DNA from: Curtobacterium ammoniigenes NBRC 101786
GTDB taxonomy: Bacteria > Actinomycetota > Actinomycetes > Actinomycetales > Microbacteriaceae
Length of the DNA: 64,000 nucleotides
Assembly (NCBI RefSeq): GCF_001571045.1
Contig: NZ_BCSV01000001.1
Coordinates: forward strand, 1 to 64,000
Reading direction: 5' to 3'
Of the stretch, positions 16,401 through 23,319 are shown in pieces. Under the pieces are notes generated by a model. That model made no database searches, was not told where the DNA came from, and was given only the letters and a program-made list of their open reading frames with translations. The position numbers and the translations under genes are program-made. Within the stretch, counting starts at the first letter, position 1, and each line of letters opens with the position of its first letter.

Positions 16401-17289
16401 GATCGCACTCGACTACGTCGCCGACGGCAAGGCAGTGCCCGACCCTGACTCCGGTGCGGTGGAGAGCGTCGACGCCGAGGTCGATCGCGTCGTGCGGCTC
16501 GTCCTGGAGCATGCGCGCACCCGGCCGACCGAATCGCTCATGGTGATCACGGCCTCCGCGAAGCACGCGGTCCGCGTGGAACAGGCCGTGCTGACCGCTG
16601 TGCAGGGGCGGAAGGACTTGACCGAGTTCGTCATCGGCGATCGAAACGAGCCGTTCATCGTCGCGACGCTCGAACAGTCGGTTGCGCAGTCCCGTGACCG
16701 GGTGATCTTCTCGATCGGCTACGGCCGCACCCCGCACGGTCGAGTCCTCCGCGACTTCGGTCCGCTCGGCAAGCCGGGCGGGGAGCGCCTGCTCGCGATC
16801 GCGATGACCCGCGCTCGTCGTTCGATGGTGATCGTCACGTGCTTCCAGCCCGCCGACATCGAAGCGGAACGGATGGGTCACGGCACGGTTGCGCTGGCGG
16901 AGATCCTCGCCGAGGTGCGCGCACGCACGGCGATGGAGTATCTGCCGGACGACAGCGACCCGCTGCTCGTCGACCTCGCTCGACGGCTCGAGATGCGCGG
17001 CATCCCGGTTGCGCTCGGGCACCGTGGCAAGCTCGGCCTCGTCGCGGCACACGGTGGCGTGTGCGTCACCATCGAGACGGACGCTTCCTTGACCAAGGGA
17101 TCGCTCCGGGAATCGTTGCGCCTTCGGCCCGAAGTGCTTCGCCGACTCGGCTGGCATTACGTACGGGTGCACGCGTTCCAGCTGTTCGCCGACCCGGACC
17201 GGGTCGCGAACACGGTGGCGCAGGTGCTCGGCGTGGAGCGCGGGGCGACGCAGGAGATCTCGATCCCGCCGGTGCCCGCACGCCGCTGA
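13450..17289 (+). CDS. SF1 (UPF1-like) helicase-nuclease homologue with ruined ATPase motifs
   Basis: 1279 residues. It aligns by eye with the large actinobacterial DUF4011-type SF1 helicases that end in a DUF559/Vsr-like nuclease. In place of GPPGTGKTQT it has LPGTGGTQT, with Gly352 at the Walker A lysine. In place of the Walker B DEA it has FLVDAGA, with Ala875 at the glutamate. The GDP-x-Q-L-P-P motif III has become GDPVTQTP, and the motif V QGxE is lost. In contrast SIGYGR, FGPLGKPGGER and AMTRARRS (Arg1121, Arg1123; motif VI) are intact. The nuclease-like end keeps an acidic IETD (Glu1209) and VLRRLGW but lacks the expected upstream Asp. The frame is uninterrupted and codon use is normal, so it looks like a retained pseudo-enzyme. 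GTG 13450 is chosen from the TACAGT box. Confidence 0.8.
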   Translation: MWRADRISDRGGDGNDDVPSGAVARESNDAATGPGNNPDDGDLTQAFAPLPEPQVTAPHQLSLGDPRLVAGNAAEPVWENWRAQLAGVGGTSPLIHFSDHPAARIELSTTHPGGLAQFITGKTTLLSSLIRDDVALRAARVAAGNVEEKGTELATVRGIDAVKLGIGIADWAHADVTYRGPVLLRPLAIRRHGRDFEVRLLGEPILNPGLADALRQQFGITLDAQAFVALAQQDGSFTPNPVIDRLRGLTAHLEHFSVHPRLVVSTFAEVATAMVDDTTSLAHPILDALAGNPSAKWQVEQSYRPVEQTPSDERSPDTDTLLLDADDEQENVIAQITAGNSIVVKTLPGTGGTQTIVNAIGGLVAANKRVLVVSPRRATLRGIAARFADVHLPGVAVTPASLRRDLIRAITRNEKATKPSLREVDDALVRLRKVLLDYRGALRRTDGDFGVSVLDCLIELSRLSLLPTPPSTTARLSRQSVMSMVDGRARVAETMVSAANLGEFKYGPDDSPWYGAKFASSSAAQRTHQIAKDLHAQALPTLLDRANDLIGSTRMRAFQTINELGVFLRLLTEIRDTLDRFLPVVFDRSVSELVAATAPRGEGAPMSATNRRRLRKLAREYVRPGVHVSDLHEALTRVQQQRTAWQQYVSAGVQPEVPSGIGDVQVLFSNVVEDLRRLDEPLGRHGSAELANLPVADLTAFIASLAAESDVLHNLQERTELMTTLRDLQLEPLITDLANRHVPDTQVAAELELAWWQSALEIMLESDRALLGANTDMLDRVEADFRLVDDAHAAGVSQGLAWQLAENWNVGLVDWPEEATGLKTQLKDGAISSRLLQDSAPHLSRSIAPVWLASPYEIADVTDTMPFDTVFLVDAGAVTIAESVGAIRRARQTVVFGDPVTQTPSPFRIAVDPAHRSLDVDEQTLDALHADSALARLSTLLPTLSLTRSYRAGGEDLAELVNRRFYGGRIESLPWAGSFLGHGSIALDYVADGKAVPDPDSGAVESVDAEVDRVVRLVLEHARTRPTESLMVITASAKHAVRVEQAVLTAVQGRKDLTEFVIGDRNEPFIVATLEQSVAQSRDRVIFSIGYGRTPHGRVLRDFGPLGKPGGERLLAIAMTRARRSMVIVTCFQPADIEAERMGHGTVALAEILAEVRARTAMEYLPDDSDPLLVDLARRLEMRGIPVALGHRGKLGLVAAHGGVCVTIETDASLTKGSLRESLRLRPEVLRRLGWHYVRVHAFQLFADPDRVANTVAQVLGVERGATQEISIPPVPARR

Positions 17290-17305
17290 TGGTCGGGTTT
17301 GACTC

Positions 17306-17623
17306 ATGACCGGTCGCCGCGCGCACCGGGATGCCGGACCGGTCACGCCGACCAGCGATCACCTGGTCGGGTCGTGGACACCCGAAGCGGACCCGCCCGA
17401 GCGGACGGCCGATGGCGACGGCGTGGATCCGGATGGCGCTGCTGGTTCGGAATCCGCGCCTCCGGGCCGATCCCGAACGGGAGGCGCGAATCGCCCCCGC
17501 CGGCGCGTCACCACCCAGCCCGCCCCCGGCACCGACCCACACCCCGAGCCCGAGGTCCGGCGGCACAGCGCGGGCGAGAACGACGAACGTCTGCGGCGTG
17601 ATCGACCACCCCACTGGGGGTGA
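17306..17623 (+). CDS. Small disordered hypothetical protein after pseudo-helicase
   Basis: 105 residues, Pro/Asp/Arg/Gly-rich, with no predicted fold, helix or membrane segment. The first 80 residues look like a variable linker. The C-terminus SAGENDERLRRDRPPHWG is compact and charged, and I recall similar C-termini on short actinobacterial hypothetical proteins; this is recollection, not a search. It starts 16 bp after the pseudo-helicase stop with no clear ribosome site, so it may be translated from the same mRNA. A peptide that docks onto a partner is one possible role. Other frames here are also open, so the call is tentative. Confidence 0.55.
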   Translation: MTGRRAHRDAGPVTPTSDHLVGSWTPEADPPERTADGDGVDPDGAAGSESAPPGRSRTGGANRPRRRVTTQPAPGTDPHPEPEVRRHSAGENDERLRRDRPPHWG

Positions 17624-17649
17624 TCGGAGGCGACACGGGGCGGCATCGC

Positions 17650-17655
17650 TAGGGT
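17650..17655 (+). promoter_or_regulatory. -10 box for leaderless CDP-alcohol phosphotransferase
   Basis: TAGGGT followed by 7 bases and ATG 17663, with no Shine-Dalgarno sequence. Confidence 0.5.
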
Positions 17656-17662
17656 TGGCGGC

Positions 17663-18232
17663 ATGAGCGAGCCCTGGCGGTGGCGGACCTGGCCGAACCT
17701 GATCACCCTGATCCGGTTCCTGCTGATCCCGACGTTCGTCGTGCTCGCGGTCACCGGCCATCACGGCTGGGCACTCATCACGCTGATCGTGCTCGGCGTC
17801 TCGGACTGGGCAGACGGCTTCCTCGCCCGCCGGTTCCATCAGGAGTCGCGGGTCGGCAAAGCGCTCGACCCGGTCGCCGACCGGCTGTCGATCATCGCGA
17901 TCGTGCTCTCGCTCGTGTTGATCGGGCTGCTGCCGTGGATCGTGGTCGCGATCGTCGTCGTGGTGGATCTCGTCCTCGTGATCATGGCCGCCGCACTCTT
18001 CCACGGTGGCCCGGACCTCGACGTGTCCTGGGTGGGGAAGCTCCGCTCCGCGTTGCTCTTCGTCGGACTCCCGGTGCTGCTGTTCTCGGCGACCGCGATC
18101 GCGGAGCCACTGCCGTGGATTCGGTCGGTCGCGATCGTGCTCGTCTGGCTCGGAACGGTCGGGCACGTCATCGCCGGGGCGCAATACGCCGTCGGCATGG
18201 TGGAGAAGCGCCGGAGGGTGCGCGCCGCGTAG
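17663..18232 (+). CDS. CDP-alcohol phosphatidyltransferase family protein
   Basis: Integral membrane phospholipid synthase of 189 residues. The catalytic signature is complete at residues 48-73: D48-x2-D51-G52-x2-A55-R56, then G65, D69 and D73 (SDWADGFLARR, VGKALDPVADR). Five to six hydrophobic helices surround it. Enzymes of this fold move a phosphatidyl group from CDP-diacylglycerol to an alcohol (glycerol-3-phosphate, inositol phosphate or a phospholipid). Its short length and the PNLITLIRFLLIP start resemble PgsA or cardiolipin-synthase-like members; the acceptor is not determinable. Confidence 0.9.
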   Translation: MSEPWRWRTWPNLITLIRFLLIPTFVVLAVTGHHGWALITLIVLGVSDWADGFLARRFHQESRVGKALDPVADRLSIIAIVLSLVLIGLLPWIVVAIVVVVDLVLVIMAAALFHGGPDLDVSWVGKLRSALLFVGLPVLLFSATAIAEPLPWIRSVAIVLVWLGTVGHVIAGAQYAVGMVEKRRRVRAA

Positions 18233-18319
18233 CAGTGACGACGGCGGTGACCGTGTGCGTGTCAGAGCGTCGTGGTCAGGGAAGCCGTGGTCTGGGGTGT
18301 CCCGTTCAGGGCATCCTGG

Positions 18320-18835
18320 TCACAGCTTCGTGGTGCCGGGGATACCCGGCCCTTCCGGTGCATCGGTCGGCGGCGCGGCGTGCGCGCCGGCCCCACTTGC
18401 GCGGGCTCCGACGGGTGCACCGTCTGCTTGCGCGCGGAGCAGGTCGCGGATCTCGATGAGCAACTCGACGTCGGTCGGAGGCACGTCCTTCGGCGGCTGC
18501 TCGTCGTCCTTCTTGATACGGGCGAAGCTCGCCTTGATCAGGTGGTTCACCGGAAGCACCAGTGCGAAGTACACGACCGCCGCGATGATGATGAAGTTGA
18601 TCAGGGCGCCAAGAACGGCGCCGAACAGGAGCTTCGCCTGGCCGCCCGACGCGGTGGGGATCGCGACGATGAGCGACTTATTCAGCGCCGAGGCGTTGAA
18701 GATCGCGCCGATGAGCGGGTTGATGATGTTCGTCACGATCGCGGTCACGATGGCGGTGAACGCAGCTCCGATCACGACCGCGACCGCAAGGTCGATGACG
18801 TTCCCCCGGAGCAGGAATTCGCGGAACCCCTTCAT
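18320..18835 (-). CDS. mscL: Large-conductance mechanosensitive channel MscL
   Basis: 171-residue pentameric tension-gated channel that releases solutes on hypo-osmotic shock. MKGFREFLLRGNVIDLAVAVVIGAAF is the conserved amphipathic N-helix plus the pore-lining first transmembrane helix. The second helix (INFIIIAAVVYFALVLPVNHL) ends before the KKDDEQPPKDVPPTDVELLIEIRDLLRA cytoplasmic helix. A 30-residue Ala/Gly/Pro tail is extra. AAGGA 7 bases before ATG 18835 is a good ribosome site. Downstream of fmdB and the folate cyclo-ligase on the same strand, a common actinobacterial arrangement. Confidence 0.95.
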   Translation of the reverse strand: MKGFREFLLRGNVIDLAVAVVIGAAFTAIVTAIVTNIINPLIGAIFNASALNKSLIVAIPTASGGQAKLLFGAVLGALINFIIIAAVVYFALVLPVNHLIKASFARIKKDDEQPPKDVPPTDVELLIEIRDLLRAQADGAPVGARASGAGAHAAPPTDAPEGPGIPGTTKL

Positions 18836-18990
18836 GTGGATCCTTTCGAGCGAGCAGGACGAGCGGACCACCCAGGCTGCACTGCCCTGGACGCGATCAC
18901 CATAGCCGGATTCCGCGCAGATGCGCGAGGTGCGCGCCGGTCGTGCGGAGGGAGCCGTCCGAATGACGGCGTTGGAGGCGGCTGGAACCG

Positions 18991-19365
18991 TTACGAGCCG
19001 GAGGAGCTTGACGAACCGGCCCCGCTGGTGGCCGGAGCGCTCGACGGCGCCGAACTCGCGCCTCCGGAGCTGGACGATCCAGACCCGCTCGTGCTGCTCG
19101 TGCTCGAGCCGTCCGACCCGGTGCCGCCGTTCGACGAGCCCGCGCCCCCGCTCGACGATCCGGACGCGCTGCCCGAGCTGCCGTTCGACGAGCGCGAGTC
19201 AGTGCGGTAAAAGCCGGATCCGTTGAAGGTGACGCCGACCGGGCTGAAGACCTTGCGGAGGGTGCCTCCACAGGTGGGGCATTCGGTCAGGGCTGCGTCG
19301 GTGAAGGACTGCTTGATGTCGAACGCGGTGCCGCACTCGGTGCAGCGATAGGAGTAGGTGGGCAC
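18991..19365 (-). CDS. FmdB family zinc-ribbon protein with Ser/Gly tail
   Basis: 124 residues. The first 60 are an FmdB regulatory domain: MPTYSYRCTECG, then ECPTCGG, giving two CxxC knuckles for one zinc, and the GSGFYRTDS end. Residues 62-124 are almost entirely Ser, Gly, Ala and Thr, with no fold expected. Function of FmdB proteins is poorly known. The GTG start is preceded by GGAG within the 3' end of the folate cyclo-ligase gene, whose stop is 1 bp upstream, so translation is coupled. Confidence 0.85.
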   Translation of the reverse strand: MPTYSYRCTECGTAFDIKQSFTDAALTECPTCGGTLRKVFSPVGVTFNGSGFYRTDSRSSNGSSGSASGSSSGGAGSSNGGTGSDGSSTSSTSGSGSSSSGGASSAPSSAPATSGAGSSSSSGS

Positions 19366-19366
19366 G

Positions 19367-19951
19367 TCAGCTCCGGAACGTGAGAATGCGCGTGGGCGTG
19401 ATGATGCCGTCGACGGGTTGGTCGTGGCGTTCGCGCGGAACCTCGTCGAGGTATTCCGCGTCGAAGATCACAGCATAAACGGGCGGACGCTTGGCCATTG
19501 ATCCGAGCGTCTTGTCGTAGTAGCCGCGCCCCCAACCCATCCGGATGCCGTGCTGGTCGACCGCGGCGGCCGGGGTGAGGATGACGTCGACGTCGCCGAG
19601 GGCGAGTGGGGACAGGACCTCGCCGACGACCTCCGGCATGCCGGCGAGTCCTTGCCGTTCGGTCGCGCCGTCGCCCACGGCCCAGTCGAGCAGGCCGTCC
19701 TCACGTGTGATCGGCAGGAGTGTGCGGATCTTGTGCGCGAACGCCCAGTTGAGGAACGGCCGGACGTTCGGCTCGTCGTTCGACGACAGGTACGCGGACA
19801 TCGAGCGGATGGCGCGCTCTTCGACGAATCGCTCGAGCGTGGCGGTGAGCTGCGCCGTCAGGGTCTCGCGCTCGGTCGACGTGTGATTCCGCCGCCGTTG
19901 TCGGAGTTCGGCGCGCAGGGCCCGCTTCGCGTTCCCGGGGTCGGGGATCAT
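19367..19951 (-). CDS. 5-formyltetrahydrofolate cyclo-ligase
   Basis: 194-residue cytoplasmic enzyme that converts 5-formyl-THF plus ATP to 5,10-methenyl-THF, recycling a dead-end folate. The N-terminal KRALRAELRQRRR helix and the C-terminal MGWGRGYYDKTL ATP-binding signature are diagnostic, with the ILTPAAAVD strand before it. First gene of a cyclo-ligase, fmdB, mscL run. TACGAT (19958-19963, minus strand) stands 6 bases before the ATG, and its promoter is back to back with that of galU. Confidence 0.93.
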   Translation of the reverse strand: MIPDPGNAKRALRAELRQRRRNHTSTERETLTAQLTATLERFVEERAIRSMSAYLSSNDEPNVRPFLNWAFAHKIRTLLPITREDGLLDWAVGDGATERQGLAGMPEVVGEVLSPLALGDVDVILTPAAAVDQHGIRMGWGRGYYDKTLGSMAKRPPVYAVIFDAEYLDEVPRERHDQPVDGIITPTRILTFRS

Positions 19952-19957
19952 GCGTCG

Positions 19958-19963
19958 ATCGTA
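19958..19963 (-). promoter_or_regulatory. -10 box for leaderless folate cyclo-ligase
   Basis: TACGAT on the minus strand, 6 bases, ATG 19951. Divergent from the galU box at 20034. Confidence 0.55.
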
Positions 19964-20033
19964 GTGTGATGCGCGCCGCGGGTCGCTGCGCGCGGATCGG
20001 AGCGGCAGGGACTCGCGGAACAGCCGTTTCCGG

Positions 20034-20039
20034 TAGCGT
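20034..20039 (+). promoter_or_regulatory. -10 box for leaderless galU
   Basis: TAGCGT, 6 bases, ATG 20046. No Shine-Dalgarno sequence in the intervening bases. Confidence 0.55.
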
Positions 20040-20045
20040 CGCCGT

Positions 20046-20936
20046 ATGGGTTTTCAGATTTCCAAAGCCGTGATCCCTGCGGCCGGCCTCGGCACTCGAT
20101 TCCTGCCTGCGACGAAGGCGATGCCGAAGGAGATGCTCCCGGTCGTGGACAAGCCCGCCATCCAATACGTCGTGGAAGAAGCGGTCGACGCGGGCCTGCA
20201 CGACGTGCTGATGATTACCGGGCGCAATAAGAATGCGCTTGAAAACCATTTCGACCACGTGTCCGAGCTCGAGGAGACCCTGCGCAAGAAGGGTGACCAC
20301 GACAAGCTCAAGAAGGTCAACCAGTCGACGGACCTCGCCGACATGCACTACGTCCGTCAGGGCGATCCGCTGGGCCTCGGGCATGCGGTGCTCCGCGCGC
20401 GGATGCATGTTGGGCGTGAGCCGTTCGCGGTGCTCCTCGGTGACGACATCATCGATGCTCGCGACCCGCTGCTCAAGCGGATGATCGAGGTCCAGGGGGA
20501 GCGGAACGCCACGGTCGTCGCACTCCTCGAGGTTCCCGAGTCGCAGACCCACATGTATGGGATCGCGACCGTCGAGCCGACGGATGTCGAGGATGTCGTG
20601 AAGATCACGGGTCTCGTCGAGAAGCCCCCGGCGGGGGAAGCCCCGTCGAACCTCGCGATCATCGGCCGGTACGTGATCCGCCCCGAGGTGTTCGACGTGC
20701 TCGAGAAGCAGGAGCCCGGGAAGGGCGGCGAGATCCAGCTCACCGACGCGCTCATGAAGATGGCAGGCGCGGAAGAGTGGACCGGCGGGGTGTACGGCGT
20801 CGTGTTCCGTGGACGCCGCTACGACACCGGTGACAAACTCGACTACATCAAGGCGATCGTTCAGCTCGCCTCCGACCGCGACGATCTCGGGCCGGACCTC
20901 CGGGCCTGGCTGACCGAGTTCGTCGCGGACGAGTAA
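20046..20936 (+). CDS. galU: UTP-glucose-1-phosphate uridylyltransferase
   Basis: 296-residue nucleotidyltransferase making UDP-glucose from UTP and glucose-1-phosphate. Hallmarks: AVIPAAGLGTRFLPATKAMPKEMLPVVDKP at the N-terminus (nucleotide loop and catalytic Lys), FAVLLGDDIID with the metal Asp, and ITGLVEKPP and GEIQLTDAL further on. Its product feeds the UDP-glucose dehydrogenase at 33587 and glycan or trehalose synthesis. Not in an operon with those genes. Confidence 0.95.
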   Translation: MGFQISKAVIPAAGLGTRFLPATKAMPKEMLPVVDKPAIQYVVEEAVDAGLHDVLMITGRNKNALENHFDHVSELEETLRKKGDHDKLKKVNQSTDLADMHYVRQGDPLGLGHAVLRARMHVGREPFAVLLGDDIIDARDPLLKRMIEVQGERNATVVALLEVPESQTHMYGIATVEPTDVEDVVKITGLVEKPPAGEAPSNLAIIGRYVIRPEVFDVLEKQEPGKGGEIQLTDALMKMAGAEEWTGGVYGVVFRGRRYDTGDKLDYIKAIVQLASDRDDLGPDLRAWLTEFVADE

Positions 20937-21019
20937 CGCAGCACAAGATCTTCGGGGCGCACGGTCGGATCGCACCCCGATCGTCCGCCCTCCTCGTCAG
21001 GGCGCCTCCGGAGGTTCCC

Positions 21020-21679
21020 ATGACAGTCGTCCCGACGCTGACGTATGGGCGGATCACGATCCGCCCATTGCGTCTGCGGGATGCGCGCGATCTCGACTTC
21101 GCGCTCACCTCGAACCGGGGATGGCTGCGCACATGGGAGGCAACGAGTCCGTCTGGTCATGCCTCCACCGACGTCCGGGGAAGCATTCGCGCGCTGCAGG
21201 CCAACGCGAGGTCCGGGCTCGGGCTGCCATTCGCCATGGAACTCGACGGCCGGTTCGTGGGCCAATTGAACGTCTCGGGCATCACCTATGGGTCGCTCGC
21301 GAGCGCATCGATCGGGTATTGGGTGGTGCAGAGCGCGGCCGGTAACAACGTCACTCCGACCGCCGTCGCGCTCGCGGTGGATTACTGCTTTCGAACCGTC
21401 GGTATCCACCGGATCGAGATTTGTATTCGCCCCGAGAACGCGCCGTCATTGCGAGTGGTCGAGAAACTCGGGTTCCGATACGAAGGATTGCGGCGCCGCT
21501 ACATCCACATCAACGGGGACTGGCGCGACCACTTCTGTTTCGCGCTCGTCGCGGAAGAGGTCCGGGAGGGGGTTCTCGACCGCTGGGTGAAGGGCGCAGT
21601 GCCGCCCGGTGCCGGTTCCGTCCCGGAGTGGGCGCGGGCCGAGGCTGCGCAACGGATACTCCCGGGCCGCCCGGGCTGA
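21020..21679 (+). CDS. RimJ/RimL-type GNAT N-acetyltransferase
   Basis: 219 residues with a GCN5-related acetyltransferase fold of the ribosomal-protein acetyltransferase branch. YGRITIRPLRLRDARDL starts it. ASIGYWVV carries beta-4. The acetyl-CoA region (SAAGNNVTPTAVALAV) lacks the classical QxxGxG/A glycines and reads AAGNNV, a mild divergence. ENAPSLRVVEKLGF and YEGLRRRYIHINGDWRDHFCFAL are typical RimJ ends. GGAGG lies 5 bases before ATG 21020, so this gene is leadered and probably follows galU in an operon. Acetyl acceptor unknown. Confidence 0.87.
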   Translation: MTVVPTLTYGRITIRPLRLRDARDLDFALTSNRGWLRTWEATSPSGHASTDVRGSIRALQANARSGLGLPFAMELDGRFVGQLNVSGITYGSLASASIGYWVVQSAAGNNVTPTAVALAVDYCFRTVGIHRIEICIRPENAPSLRVVEKLGFRYEGLRRRYIHINGDWRDHFCFALVAEEVREGVLDRWVKGAVPPGAGSVPEWARAEAAQRILPGRPG

Positions 21680-21752
21680 TCCTGGCCGGGAATCTTCCCG
21701 ATCCGGGGGCAACACGCTCCCCGCAATCACCGTCTGTCACTCGCGTCGCCCA

Positions 21753-21758
21753 TACCGT
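21753..21758 (+). promoter_or_regulatory. -10 box for leaderless membrane protein gene
   Basis: TACCGT, 6 bases, ATG 21765. Confidence 0.5.
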
Positions 21759-21764
21759 GTTCGC

Positions 21765-22928
21765 ATGGGAATCGGGTCCTGGAGCGGCGGCATCGTTCTG
21801 CTGATCGCAGCCGTGCTCTGGGTGGTCTATCTGATGCCCGCGTGGCATGCGCGGCGGCAGTATCTCGCCACCGAACGCAATGCCATTCGCCTCCAGCAGA
21901 CCCTTCGAATCCTCGCCGAGACCGCAGAGCTGCCGGACGAGGTCCGCGTCGAGCTGAACGCGAAATCGCTCGCCGAGGCTCGACGCGTCGCGGCCAGCGA
22001 AGAAGCCCGCCGCCGTGCGATCGTCCGCGCGCAAGAGGCCGCTCGTCAGCGCGAGATCACCCGCCGGTTGGCCGAGCAGGCGCCCGAGCTGGCTCGCGTC
22101 TCGGCGGCGCCCGCGCTGAGCACCATTCGGATGCGACGCTCGCGGCTCGGCGCGACCGGACTCGGTGTCATCGGTCTCACGCTCGCCATCGTCACCCTTG
22201 TCGCCGCTCCCGGGCTCTGGCTCCTCTGGGTAGCCGGACTGATCGCGCTCGCCGGCTCCACGGTGGTGCTCGCGCAGCTGAGCGCGGTCGCCCGGGCGCG
22301 CCGCGCTCGCCAGGTGACGGCGCTGACGGAGGCTCGACGTGCCTCCAGGCCGACGCCGCGCACTCGCGCAACCACCGCGACGGCCGACGACGCAACACGG
22401 ACTGCGCCCGAGCGCACCGACGCGTCGGCGAGCCGCGCGTGGACCCCGACGCAGCTGCCGAAGCCGATCTACATGACCACACCCGATGTCGTCGCCGAGA
22501 CCGAGTCGTCGGCGGTCCTTGCCGCACGTCTCCGTGAACGGGTCGCTGCAGCGGCCACGGAGGCTGCCGCTGCCGCGGACGCCGCTGCCGCCGCCGAGCG
22601 TGCCGAACGGGCCGCCATGGAGGCTGCAGCCGCGGACCCGACGCTGGCTCGCGTCGTCCGCATGCCAGCCCGCGAGAGCGAAGAGCCCGTCGTGAGTGCG
22701 GCGACCGCCGAGCGTGGCGACGTGCCCGGCGCTGGTGCACCGTCGGCGGGTGCTGCGCGGCTCGAGGAGCGGCTCGGCCTTCGCGCTGCCGCGGCGCCGG
22801 CGCGTCCCGACAGCACCCCTCTCGGCACCCCGAGCCCCTTCGCAGGCATGGGTGTGATCGACGAAGATGCCTACGAGCGCCCCGACCTGGATGCGGTTCT
22901 GCGGCGTCGCCGGCAGCGCGCCGTCTGA
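21765..22928 (+). CDS. Hypothetical membrane protein with Ala-rich coiled region
   Basis: 387 residues, not assigned to a named family. A first hydrophobic helix at residues 9-27 (SGGIVLLIAAVLWVVYLMP) is followed by about 90 charged, helix-forming residues rich in Arg, Glu and Ala. A helical pair near 130-170 follows (GVIGLTLAIVTLVAAPGLWLLWVAGLIALAGSTVV). The C-terminal 200 residues are Ala/Thr/Arg-rich, with an alanine-glutamate coiled stretch and a conserved-looking acidic end (GVIDEDAYERPDLDAVLRRRRQRAV). I have the impression that such proteins lie near galU in related genomes. Start fixed by the TACCGT box. Confidence 0.75.
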   Translation: MGIGSWSGGIVLLIAAVLWVVYLMPAWHARRQYLATERNAIRLQQTLRILAETAELPDEVRVELNAKSLAEARRVAASEEARRRAIVRAQEAARQREITRRLAEQAPELARVSAAPALSTIRMRRSRLGATGLGVIGLTLAIVTLVAAPGLWLLWVAGLIALAGSTVVLAQLSAVARARRARQVTALTEARRASRPTPRTRATTATADDATRTAPERTDASASRAWTPTQLPKPIYMTTPDVVAETESSAVLAARLRERVAAAATEAAAAADAAAAAERAERAAMEAAAADPTLARVVRMPARESEEPVVSAATAERGDVPGAGAPSAGAARLEERLGLRAAAAPARPDSTPLGTPSPFAGMGVIDEDAYERPDLDAVLRRRRQRAV

Positions 22929-22963
22929 CCTCCGCCGATTTCGTTCGCCCGGCACCGCGGTGC

Positions 22964-22969
22964 TAGGGT
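22964..22969 (+). promoter_or_regulatory. -10 box of tRNA-Ala
   Basis: TAGGGT ends 12 bases before the tRNA 5' end, with TTCGTT 18 bases upstream as a possible -35. Confidence 0.45.
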
Positions 22970-22981
22970 TGTCAGGCACTT

Positions 22982-23057
22982 GGGGCTATGGCGCAGTTGG
23001 TAGCGCGTCTCGTTCGCAATGAGAAGGTCAGGGGTTCGAATCCCCTTAGCTCCACCA
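22982..23057 (+). tRNA. tRNA-Ala(CGC)
   Basis: 76-nt cloverleaf read by eye. The acceptor stem GGGGCTA pairs with TAGCTCC and contains the G3:U70 wobble that identifies alanine tRNAs. The D arm is GCGC/GCGC, the anticodon loop TTCGCAA gives CGC (decodes GCG), and the T arm is AGGGG/CCCCT around TTCGAAT. CCA is encoded. A tRNA 3' end is a classic integration site; the next gene is an atypical secreted protein, but I found no repeat of the tRNA end. Confidence 0.96.
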
Positions 23058-23185
23058 CACTCCCGGGTACAGACGCGATCTCGTCGTCAAACATGGGGAT
23101 CGTTGACCCCGCTCGGTCCGTGTGCGTGTGCTGAGGTAGCCGTAGGCGGCCACGGATTCGCGACGCAATCAATGTCGCGTCGCGT

Positions 23186-23213
23186 GCAACGCCGAAAATT
23201 TGCGCAGCGTTGC
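23186..23213. other. Hairpin downstream of tRNA-Ala
   Basis: GCAACGC and GCGTTGC form a perfect 7-bp stem around a 14-base A/T-containing loop. It may end tRNA transcription; no T tract follows. Confidence 0.35.
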
Positions 23214-23246
23214 AGGGTGACAGCGCCGGCCGCTTGTGCGAAAGAG

Positions 23247-23288
23247 ACGGCCGAGGGCCAGTGCTGGCGTGCACCGATCCTCGGCCGT
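23247..23288. terminator. 10-bp hairpin before secreted-protein gene end
   Basis: ACGGCCGAGG (23247-23256) and CCTCGGCCGT (23279-23288) are perfect reverse complements across 22 bases. TTTC follows on the + strand, and a CTCTTTC stretch follows on the - strand. A plausible bidirectional terminator between tRNA-Ala and the convergent secreted-protein gene. Confidence 0.55.
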
Positions 23289-23319
23289 TTCGCGTCGTTG
23301 GGCTCAGACCTGCGAGGCG

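Noticed and set aside
13471-17346. A frame of about 1290 codons open on the strand opposite the pseudo-helicase
   Set aside because: High-GC DNA leaves antisense frames open. The translation is Arg/Asp/Glu-rich low complexity with no family resemblance; the plus strand shows clear helicase motifs.
22982-23319. Integrated element attached at tRNA-Ala
   Set aside because: No integrase, no second copy of the tRNA 3' end found in the window. Kept only as a remark.
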